Part shown: positions 6,671 through 13,597 of the stretch, one piece after another
How the letters are laid out: each line of letters opens with the position of its first letter
Position numbering within the stretch: position 1 is the stretch's first letter
NCBI GenBank assembly: GCA_937930625.1
Contig: CALHBW010000535.1
Coordinates: forward strand, 1 to 17,140
DNA: 17,140 bases
Direction: 5' to 3'
Origin: an uncultured Saprospiraceae bacterium
GTDB lineage: Bacteria; Bacteroidota; Bacteroidia; Chitinophagales; Saprospiraceae
Program-made: the position numbers and the translations under genes
The notes under the pieces: model-generated
What the model saw: only the letters and a program-made list of their open reading frames with translations
What the model was told of the DNA's origin: nothing
Databases searched by the model: none

Positions 6671-9600
6671 TCACCCCTTCATCTCCTGCACAGCCGCCTC
6701 AAACTCCTCACTCTCCAACTTCTCCCCTTCCCAAAGCCAATAAATATTTTTAGAAATAAGATTAAAACCCAAGATAAAAACAGGCAATAAAAGCAACATA
6801 ATAAACATCGCGGCAATCAAACCATAAGAAAGCGAAATCGCCATCGGTTTCAGAAATTTCGCTTGCAAACTCCCCTCTGCCACAATCGGCAGCAGCCCGG
6901 CTACCGTAGTAATCGTCGTCAGTACAATCGGGCGAAAACGAGTCAGTGAAGCATCATAAACAGCTTGCTTTAGTGGGATGCCATTTCGTAGATTCGTATT
7001 CATGGCATTGATAAGAACGAGGCTGTCATTGATGACAATGCCCGCCAGCGCGAGTATCCCAAAAATTGACAAAAAACTCACCGGAATCCCGTGTATCATA
7101 TGTCCCGCGACCACGCCTACGAAGGCAAAAGGAATCAACAAAATCACCATAATCGCTTGCTTAAACGAACGGAAAGTCAGCGTCACGACTGCCAATACGA
7201 GCAACAAAATAATCGGCATGGTGCGTTGCATGGCTGCGCCTGTATCGCCTGCGGTTTCGCTTTGTCCGCCAAAACTCGCCTCTACGCCCGGATATTTAGC
7301 GAGGATTTTTGGCATCACATTCGCCTGAACATCAGCGAGTATTTCGGTGGTCGAAGCGTCGGGGTTGGTCTGCTCGGCGGTGACTTCGATTTTGGTGCGT
7401 CCATCGACGTGATTGATGTTGAGTACGCCGTCTTCTGATTCGAGGTTGACGAGTTCTTTCAAAGGGTAAGCCCTGCCATTGACACGGATTTTCATGTTCT
7501 CCAAACCCGACTGCGACTGTCGGGCAGATTCAGCGTAGCGCACCCAGATTTTCACTTCATCATTGCCACGTTGAAGGCGTTGTACCTCTACACCAAAATA
7601 ACCCTGACGCACTTGATTGACAATCGTTTGCAAATTCAAACCCAATGCTTCGGCTTGCTTTCGGAGCGTCATATTGAGTTCTTGCGAACCGAGCGCATCG
7701 TCGTCCACCACATCTTTGAGGGCGGGCATATTATTGAGGGCGGTTTTAAATTCATTTTTTGCAGCGCGGAGTTGGTCATAATTTTTACCCAAAAAAGAAA
7801 CCGCTACCGGACTGCCAAATATCGCCGCCCGACCAAAAGTGAGTTTCTCCGCATCATATATCGGACCGACTTTCTTGCGGATGGCATTGCTGATTTCGAA
7901 GCTCTCCATCTCTCGTATTTCACCATCCAATAGAATGATATTGAGCGAACCTTCATTGATACCGGGACCAATATTTCTGACCACCGCCGTAATGACATCT
8001 TCGCCATCCGCGCGGTCTTTTTTAATGTCCTCATTCACCTCAAATGCGGCGCGTTCTATTTTGGTAAGATAATTAGTCGTTATATCCTCCGTCGTTCCTG
8101 CGGGAAGGCGCAGCGAAACCGCCAATTCGTCAAAATCAATATTCGGGAAGAAAGTAAAAGGCTGGATGCCGCCACGCAATAAATTGATGCTGAAAAATAA
8201 TGCGACAAAGAACATTACAAAGGTCAGAAATTTATTCTCCAAGCTAAATTTCAAGGATGGCGCATAGAGTTTATTTTTCAAAAAATCAAAAAACCGCGTT
8301 GTCGTTTTTTCTACTTTATTGGGCTGAATATCAGGACGCAAGGCTTTGGAATGAGCAATATGCGCCGGCAAAATAAAGAAGCCTTCAATCAATGAAAATA
8401 GCAAAACCACAATCACTACGAAGGCAATATTTGAAATAAAATCACCAATACGACCACCCAGAAAAAAGAAAATCGTGAAGAACAAACAAGTCGTCAGTAC
8501 CGCCGAAATAATGGATGGCACGACCTCAATTGTACCTTCGTAGGCAGCTTGTCGGGCGGGCATTCCGGCTTCGTATTTTTGGAAAATATTCTCTGCAATC
8601 ACGACCCCGTCATCCACTAAAATTCCAATGCTGAGTATCAATCCAAACAAAGAAAATAAATTGATACTAATATTAAAAAAGGGCGCAATAATAAACATGC
8701 CCAAAATAGAAATCGGAATACTCAAAGCCACCCAAAAGGCTATACGCGGATTGAGAAATAAACCCAAAACGAGCAAGACCAAAACCATCCCAATCGCGCC
8801 ATTTTCGACCAATAAATCGGTACGATTCCGAATATTGACGCTACCATCGCGTATCACGTCCGCCTGTACGGAAGTGAAGCGTTGGTTAAATTCTTCGATA
8901 TATGCCTTGACGACTTCCGAGCCTTCGATAATGTCTTCGTCGAGCGTGCTATTGACCGTGACGGTGACGGCAGGTTTGCCATCGTAGTAGGTACGAATGG
9001 GGCTGTCTGCCCATTTGTCGGTTACGTCTGCCACGTCTTTCAGGCGGATATTTGTCCCCGTTTGGCTGGTAGCAACGATGACGTTTTCCAAGCCATCGGC
9101 GGTGTATTTTTTGTTGCGTGCGCGAATGGTGATTTCCGTATCGCCCATGTCGAATGTGCCGCCCGTAAGGTCGATATTGCTACGACGAACAGCCGCCGCG
9201 ATTTGGTCGAAAGTCAATCCGTAAGTGTTCAGTTCATTTTCGCGGACTGCAATCTCAATTTCTTCGTCAGGATAGCCATTTAAAATGACTTTAGAGATAT
9301 TTTTTTTGAGTAATAATTCTTCTTCTGCAATCTTCGCATAGGCTTTGAGGGTTTTTAAATCCACATCGCCACTAATCGCAAATTCTGCTGCCAAATCCAC
9401 ATTTTCCAACTTATAAATCACGGGAGTTTCGAGTCCATCGGGAAAGGAATTGATTCTATCGACGGCATTTTTTACATCAGAAATGGCTACGTCAATATCC
9501 GTTTCGGCAGGTAATTCTACGGTGATGGTCGCCGTATTTTCGCGGCTGGTCGAAGTGACTTTTTTGATGCCCGATACGCCTTTGAGTTCTTCCTCAATTT

Positions 9601-9799
9601 TGGTCGTCACGCCATTTTCTACCTCCTGCGGCGACGCGCCCGGATACACGCACTGCACCAAAATAATCCGACTCTCTACACGCGGAAATGCACTGCGCGT
9701 CATATTCATCAGGGAAAATATCCCGACCACCGCAATGAGAAATATCGCAACATCCGCAGTGTTGGCGTAGCGTATAAAATATTTGATGAGTGCCTTCAT
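6671..9799 (-). CDS. RND family efflux transporter, AcrB-like inner-membrane permease
   Basis: A 1042-residue RND permease with the full family layout: N-terminal membrane helix, periplasmic porter half, six-helix block (about 335-545), second porter half, and a C-terminal helix block (about 860-1030). It should export drugs, lipids or other toxic molecules using the proton gradient, with a fusion protein and an outer-membrane channel. The TM4 pair VDD (D396/D397) of the proton relay is present. The TM10 position that is lysine in E. coli AcrB reads GIVINDS (N924, D925), as in a divergent RND branch. The frame opens at a TTG at 9808, inside repeat sequence; the ATG at 9799 directly precedes the conserved KALIKYFIRY start and is preferred. 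The fusion protein on the same strand lies 3.8 kb upstream; no outer-membrane channel gene is present. Confidence 0.93.
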   Translation of the reverse strand: MKALIKYFIRYANTADVAIFLIAVVGIFSLMNMTRSAFPRVESRIILVQCVYPGASPQEVENGVTTKIEEELKGVSGIKKVTSTSRENTATITVELPAETDIDVAISDVKNAVDRINSFPDGLETPVIYKLENVDLAAEFAISGDVDLKTLKAYAKIAEEELLLKKNISKVILNGYPDEEIEIAVRENELNTYGLTFDQIAAAVRRSNIDLTGGTFDMGDTEITIRARNKKYTADGLENVIVATSQTGTNIRLKDVADVTDKWADSPIRTYYDGKPAVTVTVNSTLDEDIIEGSEVVKAYIEEFNQRFTSVQADVIRDGSVNIRNRTDLLVENGAIGMVLVLLVLGLFLNPRIAFWVALSIPISILGMFIIAPFFNISINLFSLFGLILSIGILVDDGVVIAENIFQKYEAGMPARQAAYEGTIEVVPSIISAVLTTCLFFTIFFFLGGRIGDFISNIAFVVIVVLLFSLIEGFFILPAHIAHSKALRPDIQPNKVEKTTTRFFDFLKNKLYAPSLKFSLENKFLTFVMFFVALFFSINLLRGGIQPFTFFPNIDFDELAVSLRLPAGTTEDITTNYLTKIERAAFEVNEDIKKDRADGEDVITAVVRNIGPGINEGSLNIILLDGEIREMESFEISNAIRKKVGPIYDAEKLTFGRAAIFGSPVAVSFLGKNYDQLRAAKNEFKTALNNMPALKDVVDDDALGSQELNMTLRKQAEALGLNLQTIVNQVRQGYFGVEVQRLQRGNDEVKIWVRYAESARQSQSGLENMKIRVNGRAYPLKELVNLESEDGVLNINHVDGRTKIEVTAEQTNPDASTTEILADVQANVMPKILAKYPGVEASFGGQSETAGDTGAAMQRTMPIILLLVLAVVTLTFRSFKQAIMVILLIPFAFVGVVAGHMIHGIPVSFLSIFGILALAGIVINDSLVLINAMNTNLRNGIPLKQAVYDASLTRFRPIVLTTITTVAGLLPIVAEGSLQAKFLKPMAISLSYGLIAAMFIMLLLLPVFILGFNLISKNIYWLWEGEKLESEEFEAAVQEMKG

Positions 9800-9809
9800 A
9801 GTGAACAAT

Positions 9810-9880
9810 GCTTAAATGCTTAAATGATACAATGCGATAATGTTTAATGAGCGAATTTTGAATGAGTGAATGAGTGAATA
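9810..9880. repeat. Octamer-word tract before the RND permease gene
   Basis: Words ending in AATG follow each other at 8-nt steps (CTTAAATG twice, ATACAATG, CGATAATG), then GAGTGAAT words at about 9859-9880, the same word found beside ridA. On the minus strand this is the leader directly before the permease ATG. GATTTTTG-like words follow to about 9910. No complementary second arm is present in this spacer. Confidence 0.6.
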
Positions 9881-9923
9881 ATTTTTGATTGGATGATTTT
9901 AGATTTTTGATTATAGACAAAAA

Positions 9924-10313
9924 TTACTGCACCGAATTTGCCATAAATCCCCAAACATCAACTCCTGCTATACCTAAAATAATTAATGCTACGAAAGCCA
10001 CAACAGGTAATACTAATATTAAATTCCCTATGATACCTATTATTTTAATTGCTGTATTTGGTTCTTTCTTTTGTACACTTTTTAAGCTAAAAAATGTTCC
10101 CCTGACACTGAATATCATATATACTAACAGAGTAGTACCGGGCAAAGCAACTGATAAAATGATGCTATTAGTTGCTTTGGCAGGGGTCATAAATGCTATG
10201 GCTATGGATAGCATATATAGAATAAAAAATAGCAGAGCAATTAAAAAATTGTTGAATCCTTTCTTTGAAAATGTCGTTTTGAGTAGTTCGTTACTATCTA
10301 ATATATTATTCAT
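9924..10313 (-). CDS. Small membrane protein of unknown function
   Basis: The family is not recognised. The 129-residue protein has a short charged N-terminus (residues 1-20), then three hydrophobic segments: about 22-42, 50-70 and 89-117, the last long enough to be one long or two short helices. A charged loop KSVQKKEPN (78-86) separates the second and third. It is probably an inner-membrane protein. It lies on the same strand as the RND permease, 124 nt upstream of it, and could be co-transcribed, but the repeat spacer between them makes this uncertain. Base composition is AT-rich, as expected for hydrophobic codons. An overlapping frame on the opposite strand is less protein-like. Confidence 0.65.
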   Translation of the reverse strand: MNNILDSNELLKTTFSKKGFNNFLIALLFFILYMLSIAIAFMTPAKATNSIILSVALPGTTLLVYMIFSVRGTFFSLKSVQKKEPNTAIKIIGIIGNLILVLPVVAFVALIILGIAGVDVWGFMANSVQ

Positions 10314-10413
10314 TTGTTTGACAATTTGAATGGGATATTGTTTTGAGAATGAGGTAAAGTTAGTTTATTTTTTCGCTATTCACCCACCAAAATATATTGC
10401 TTTTGCATCTTTC

Positions 10414-10471
10414 GTAACACAGACATTCCTGCCTGTGTTGTATAAAGAACAGACAGGAATGTCTGTGTTAC
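10414..10471. repeat. 58-bp paired REP-like element, GTAA subfamily (copy 1)
   Basis: Two 26-bp units in opposite orientation (10414-10439 plus, 10446-10471 minus) with a 6-nt centre. Each unit begins GTAACACAGACATTCCTG in its own direction: GTAA foot, stem CACAGAC, loop ATTCCT. The left unit has one change in the second stem half (GCCTGTG instead of GTCTGTG). The element ends 9 nt before the ATG of the next gene, so it must lie in or next to that gene's promoter or leader. Confidence 0.8.
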
Positions 10472-10480
10472 GATTCTACT

Positions 10481-11590
10481 ATGAGAAAAATAAATACATT
10501 CCAAATCGACATCCCCAATCCATGCGATGAAAAATGGAGCAATATGACGCCCACTAAAGGCGGCAGACATTGCGAGCGTTGCGAAAAAACCATCGTTGAT
10601 TTTTCCACTAAAACAGACCGCGAAATCGCTCACCTGCATAAGCAATCCGACGGGAAAATTTGTGGTAGATTTTCAAAAGAACAACTTGGGCGCGACATTG
10701 TTTTGCATCCTAAATCGCTATCAAATACTAAGTCGAAGGCAGCAGCGGCTTTATTGGCGGGGATGCTGTCGGCAGGAACGGCGGTGGCGCAAGGTGAGAT
10801 AGTTGTACAGCGTACTGAACAGCATATTTCGGAGGAGAAAAAAGAGTCTCAATCGCCCAATTCTACGAAAATTATCACCGGACATGTCTATGATGAAGAT
10901 GGTGAACCTTTGCCTTTTGCTAATATTTATTTTAAGTGGGCATGTGTTGGAACGACAACCGATATTGATGGTTATTTTTCATGGAAAATTCCTCAAGAAG
11001 TTGAAAAAATACAGGTCAGTTACATTGGTTATGATGAAATAGAAGTTGAATTGGATAGTACTACAAATGATGAAATGAAAATCGTAATGCAAAGTTCGGA
11101 GAGTTGCCTTTCGGTAGGTATTGTTATTGTGAGATACCCCGATAGTTATTTCCAAGACCCGCCGCAAGGCAGAACCTTGCCACAATTAATCAAAGATTGG
11201 ATTTATAATATAAAAGAAAAACGAAGTAATAGAAAACCCAAACCTCAGCCAGAAAACCTCCCCTCTCCTATCCTAATCGAAGATGATGCGTCTGAAATTC
11301 GCCCACCTCAAATCATCACTAAAAAACTGATTACCAAGATTTTCCCTAATCCATTCGACAATAAAATTCACCTTACCCTCGAATCAGACGCCGTAGAAAT
11401 TTTGCGTGTGGTGATATACGATTCCACGAGTAGAGAAATTCACGCAGAACAGATAAACGTATTGGTGGGAACGAATGAAATGGATATAAATTTACGAGAA
11501 AAACAACTCACAAACGGCAGTTATTTTTTGAGTATTTTTAGAGAAAATGAAATTATTCAGACGGAAATATTAACACGAATAAAAAAATAA
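10481..11590 (+). CDS. CarboxypepD_reg-like surface protein with T9SS sorting domain and cysteine-motif N-terminal extension
   Basis: Four parts are visible in 369 residues. (1) Residues 1-80: a cysteine-containing module with IPNPC (11-15), C31xxC34 and CGRF (61-64), a type common at the front of Bacteroidota membrane proteins; role unknown. (2) Residues 84-105: a hydrophobic stretch ending in AVAQG, resembling a signal peptide with a cleavage site. (3) Residues about 129-203: a carboxypeptidase regulatory-like beta-sandwich (GHVYDEDGEPLPFANIYF). (4) Residues about 284-369: a type IX secretion C-terminal sorting domain (FPNPFDN at 288-294, ending NGSYFLSIF and RIKK). A proline/lysine-rich linker (245-265) precedes the sorting domain. 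The product is probably exported to the cell surface. The ATG at 10481 is the start of the cysteine module, 9 nt after a REP-like element. Confidence 0.8.
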   Translation: MRKINTFQIDIPNPCDEKWSNMTPTKGGRHCERCEKTIVDFSTKTDREIAHLHKQSDGKICGRFSKEQLGRDIVLHPKSLSNTKSKAAAALLAGMLSAGTAVAQGEIVVQRTEQHISEEKKESQSPNSTKIITGHVYDEDGEPLPFANIYFKWACVGTTTDIDGYFSWKIPQEVEKIQVSYIGYDEIEVELDSTTNDEMKIVMQSSESCLSVGIVIVRYPDSYFQDPPQGRTLPQLIKDWIYNIKEKRSNRKPKPQPENLPSPILIEDDASEIRPPQIITKKLITKIFPNPFDNKIHLTLESDAVEILRVVIYDSTSREIHAEQINVLVGTNEMDINLREKQLTNGSYFLSIFRENEIIQTEILTRIKK

Positions 11591-11597
11591 AGCCAAA

Positions 11598-11637
11598 CGT
11601 GATGTAGAGAAAATTCATGAATTTTCTCTACATCACG
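11598..11637. repeat. Perfect 40-bp palindrome between convergent genes
   Basis: Positions 11598-11617 are the exact reverse complement of 11618-11637, with no unpaired spacer. The half-site begins CGTGATGTAGAG and the centre is TTCATGAA. It starts 7 nt after the stop of the T9SS protein gene and faces the end of the alkC-like gene, so it may stop transcription from both sides, although no T-run follows it. Confidence 0.85.
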
Positions 11638-11663
11638 AATCAATAAATGGTCAATTTTTAAAT

Positions 11664-11705
11664 AAAAAATCCGCGTCTATCCGTTCAATCCGCAAAATCC
11701 GCGTT
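11664..11705. repeat. Nine-nucleotide tandem words (AATCCGCNN)
   Basis: Four variants of a 9-nt word (AATCCGCGT, TATCCGTTC, AATCCGCAA, AATCCGCGT) follow one another directly up to the stop codon of the gene on the minus strand. The word style and length resemble the CGCAGAG words at 3697-3755. Confidence 0.55.
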
Positions 11706-12788
11706 CTATTTCTCCAATTCAAATTCACTTCCAAGCATTTCTTCCCCATTCACAATAATCACCAAGCGATGCGTACCTGCGTAATGTTTGCGTGTTGTGA
11801 GGTCGCGGAAATGTTGTTTGCGCTTGAAGCTGTGTTCGCCTTTTGTAAACTCTTTTTCGGAAAGTTGAAAGACTTTTCGCGATTGACTGCCATTCGCTTT
11901 GACGAAATAAACACCATATTCGAGCCGCACAGTACGCGGTTTATCGACCTTCAATTTGAATGAAAAATGAAAATGCTCGCCTATCGTCAATTTATTTTTT
12001 GTAAAGGATAAATCGGAAATTTCAAGCCCCGTAGCATCGGCGAGACCGAAGAGGGCGAGGGCGCGTTTATCGCCGCGTTTGAGGAGGGTGCGTGTGCCGT
12101 GTTTGACTATCCAATGGGTGTGTGGGTGCTTCGTTTTGAGCCATCGTTTGGCGGTTTCGAGTACGATTTCGGGATTATCTTTTATAATGTCATTGAGGTT
12201 GTTTGCGACACTTTTCCGGACATAGAGCGCGTCATCTGCTTTGAGTTTTTCGAGAATAGGCAGTATTGGCGCAGGGTCTTTTTTGAACGCCTTCAATGCC
12301 ATCCCCCAGGGTAATCTCGGACGACAACCTTCACTCGCCAAACGCCGTACATGCTCATTCGGATGGTCTGCCCAAGCCAGCATTTGGGTCATCATTTCAG
12401 GGTATTTTTCGATGAATGGGCGCACCGCAAATTCAGCCGTACTATACTGCGTAAAATGCTCCATCGCCCGTACCGAAGTCGCATAATCATCCAAGCCATA
12501 CTGCTGTACAAAATCAGGAAAAACCATACCCAACAAACCGTCTTTTATAGTCGGAGCAACTTGATTTAAGACCTTAATTTGCGCCTTATAATCTCCCGGA
12601 ATCGTCGCGTACATCACTTGCGTGACGTGGCGCATACGCTGCTTGAGTTCGCGCCCGTCCCAGTCGGCATCAAATACCCGACGTTCAAAATCCGCCGTAT
12701 CAAACCCCGAACTCGCTGCCACAATTGACGCCGCCAAACTTTGTACAAAGTCCTGATTATAAAGCGCTTTCAGTGTGAATTTTTCCAT
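11706..12788 (-). CDS. alkC: AlkC-like DNA alkylation repair glycosylase (HEAT-like repeats plus Ig-like domain)
   Basis: The 360-residue protein fits the AlkC branch of the AlkC/AlkD superfamily, base-excision glycosylases that remove alkylated bases such as 3-methyladenine without base flipping. Residues about 1-250 form HEAT-like helical repeats; three repeats are clear at EHVRRLASEGCRPRLPW (145-161), LYVRKSVANNLNDIIKDNP (188-206) and THWIVKHGTRTLLKRGD (224-240), with the basic residues expected for DNA binding. Residues about 255-360 look like an Ig-like beta-sandwich, an appendage known in some AlkC proteins. ATG at 12788 is the first start; the word-repeat spacer lies directly before it. 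The substrate range is inferred from the family only. Confidence 0.82.
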   Translation of the reverse strand: MEKFTLKALYNQDFVQSLAASIVAASSGFDTADFERRVFDADWDGRELKQRMRHVTQVMYATIPGDYKAQIKVLNQVAPTIKDGLLGMVFPDFVQQYGLDDYATSVRAMEHFTQYSTAEFAVRPFIEKYPEMMTQMLAWADHPNEHVRRLASEGCRPRLPWGMALKAFKKDPAPILPILEKLKADDALYVRKSVANNLNDIIKDNPEIVLETAKRWLKTKHPHTHWIVKHGTRTLLKRGDKRALALFGLADATGLEISDLSFTKNKLTIGEHFHFSFKLKVDKPRTVRLEYGVYFVKANGSQSRKVFQLSEKEFTKGEHSFKRKQHFRDLTTRKHYAGTHRLVIIVNGEEMLGSEFELEK

Positions 12789-12963
12789 GTTGTGATTGAG
12801 TTGATTGGTTGATTGAGTTGATTGAGTTATTGAGTTGATTGAGTTATTGGTTGATTAATTGAGTTTGAGGATACAACACACGAACTAATGAACCTAATCA
12901 ACTAATAAACCAGTCAACTTAATCAACTCAATAAACCAATCAACTCATTCAACCAATCACAAA
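12789..12963. repeat. Octamer inverted repeat (GATTGAGT-type words) between alkC and the coiled-coil gene
   Basis: About 12789-12864 is built from TTGATTGAG-like words; about 12895-12962 contains the reverse complements (CAATCAACT, AATCAACTC). The outermost bases match best (TTGTGATTG against CAATCACAA). Folding would give an imperfect hairpin with arms of about 70 nt. The spacer fills the whole gap between the start codon of one minus-strand gene and the stop codon of the next. Confidence 0.7.
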
Positions 12964-13401
12964 CTACTGCTTACTATCAATATCTCTGGCAATGCCTTCC
13001 AACTCTTTTATGATGTCGTTCATTTCATCATCAATTTTTTCGCTTTCCTTTTTCGGGTCAGCCATTTTGCTGTTTTTGTTGAGGTCAATGAGTTTGTCGA
13101 GTTGGTCTTTTTTCTCTTCCAATTCTTTGACGCGTTCCGGCAGGTTGCCGCCAATTTCTTGTGCTTTATTGCTGATATTTTTGAAGGCTTTGTTGAGCTT
13201 GGTCATGGCATCGTCGTATTTTCCGGCATTATAATTTTCTTTTTCTGCTTTCAAAAAACCGCCGATTGCCCCTGTGAGTTCCTTAAATTCTTTGGTGACG
13301 GCTTTTCCTCTAGCTTTGTCTTCTTCTGTTCCGAAAAACATATTGTAGCCCATCAAGCCTACAACAACGAGTATTACGAGTGAAATTAATTTTCTTATCA
13401 T
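12964..13401 (-). CDS. Membrane-anchored coiled-coil protein of unknown function
   Basis: The family is not recognised. The 145-residue protein has one N-terminal membrane helix (residues about 4-22, flanked by K4 and followed by NMFFGTEEDKARGK) and a highly charged helical remainder. Residues 85-145 are rich in E, K and D with heptad-like spacing (VKELEEKKDQLDKLIDL), typical of a coiled coil; 52-75 (AEKENYNAGKYDDAMTKLNK) resembles one TPR-like helix pair. The C-terminal part probably faces the periplasm, or the cytoplasm if the helix inserts the other way. It sits between the alkC-like gene and the RND fusion protein gene, same strand, with long spacers on both sides, so operon membership is doubtful. 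Confidence 0.7.
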   Translation of the reverse strand: MIRKLISLVILVVVGLMGYNMFFGTEEDKARGKAVTKEFKELTGAIGGFLKAEKENYNAGKYDDAMTKLNKAFKNISNKAQEIGGNLPERVKELEEKKDQLDKLIDLNKNSKMADPKKESEKIDDEMNDIIKELEGIARDIDSKQ

Positions 13402-13446
13402 GATGTAGTGATTTTTGATTCAGTGATTTTTGATTTTTGATTGGAC
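13402..13446. repeat. GATTTTTG word repeats
   Basis: Several copies of AGTGATTTTTGATT-like words lie directly before (minus strand) the start of the coiled-coil protein gene. The rest of the spacer to 13537 is AT-rich with no clear element; the sequence TTAATTTG (minus strand, 13490-13497) differs from a -7 box by one base and lacks a -33 partner. Confidence 0.5.
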
Positions 13447-13537
13447 AAGCAAATAAATCTGAAATCACGTTTTTTTTAAATTTTGATTGCAAATTAACTA
13501 TAAATCAAATCATATACCACTTTTTGTGATGAAAATC

Positions 13538-13595
13538 GTAACACAGACATTCCTGTCTGTCTCACTTTAGCCACAGACAGGAATGTCTGTGTTAC
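13538..13595. repeat. 58-bp paired REP-like element, GTAA subfamily (copy 2)
   Basis: Units at 13538-13563 (plus) and 13570-13595 (minus), 6-nt centre, same total length as the other two copies. Both units have the perfect stem CACAGAC/GTCTGT(G) around ATTCCT. The element ends 2 nt from the stop codon of the membrane fusion protein gene, so it would lie at the very 3' end of that mRNA. Confidence 0.85.
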
Positions 13596-13597
13596 GT

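Noticed and set aside
9800..9808. TTG start for the RND permease three codons before the ATG
   Set aside because: TTG is within repeat sequence, and the ATG at 9799 directly precedes the conserved N-terminal helix.
9889..10329. Plus-strand 146-codon frame over the small membrane protein
   Set aside because: It is the antisense shadow of a better minus-strand membrane protein with a clear start and three hydrophobic segments.
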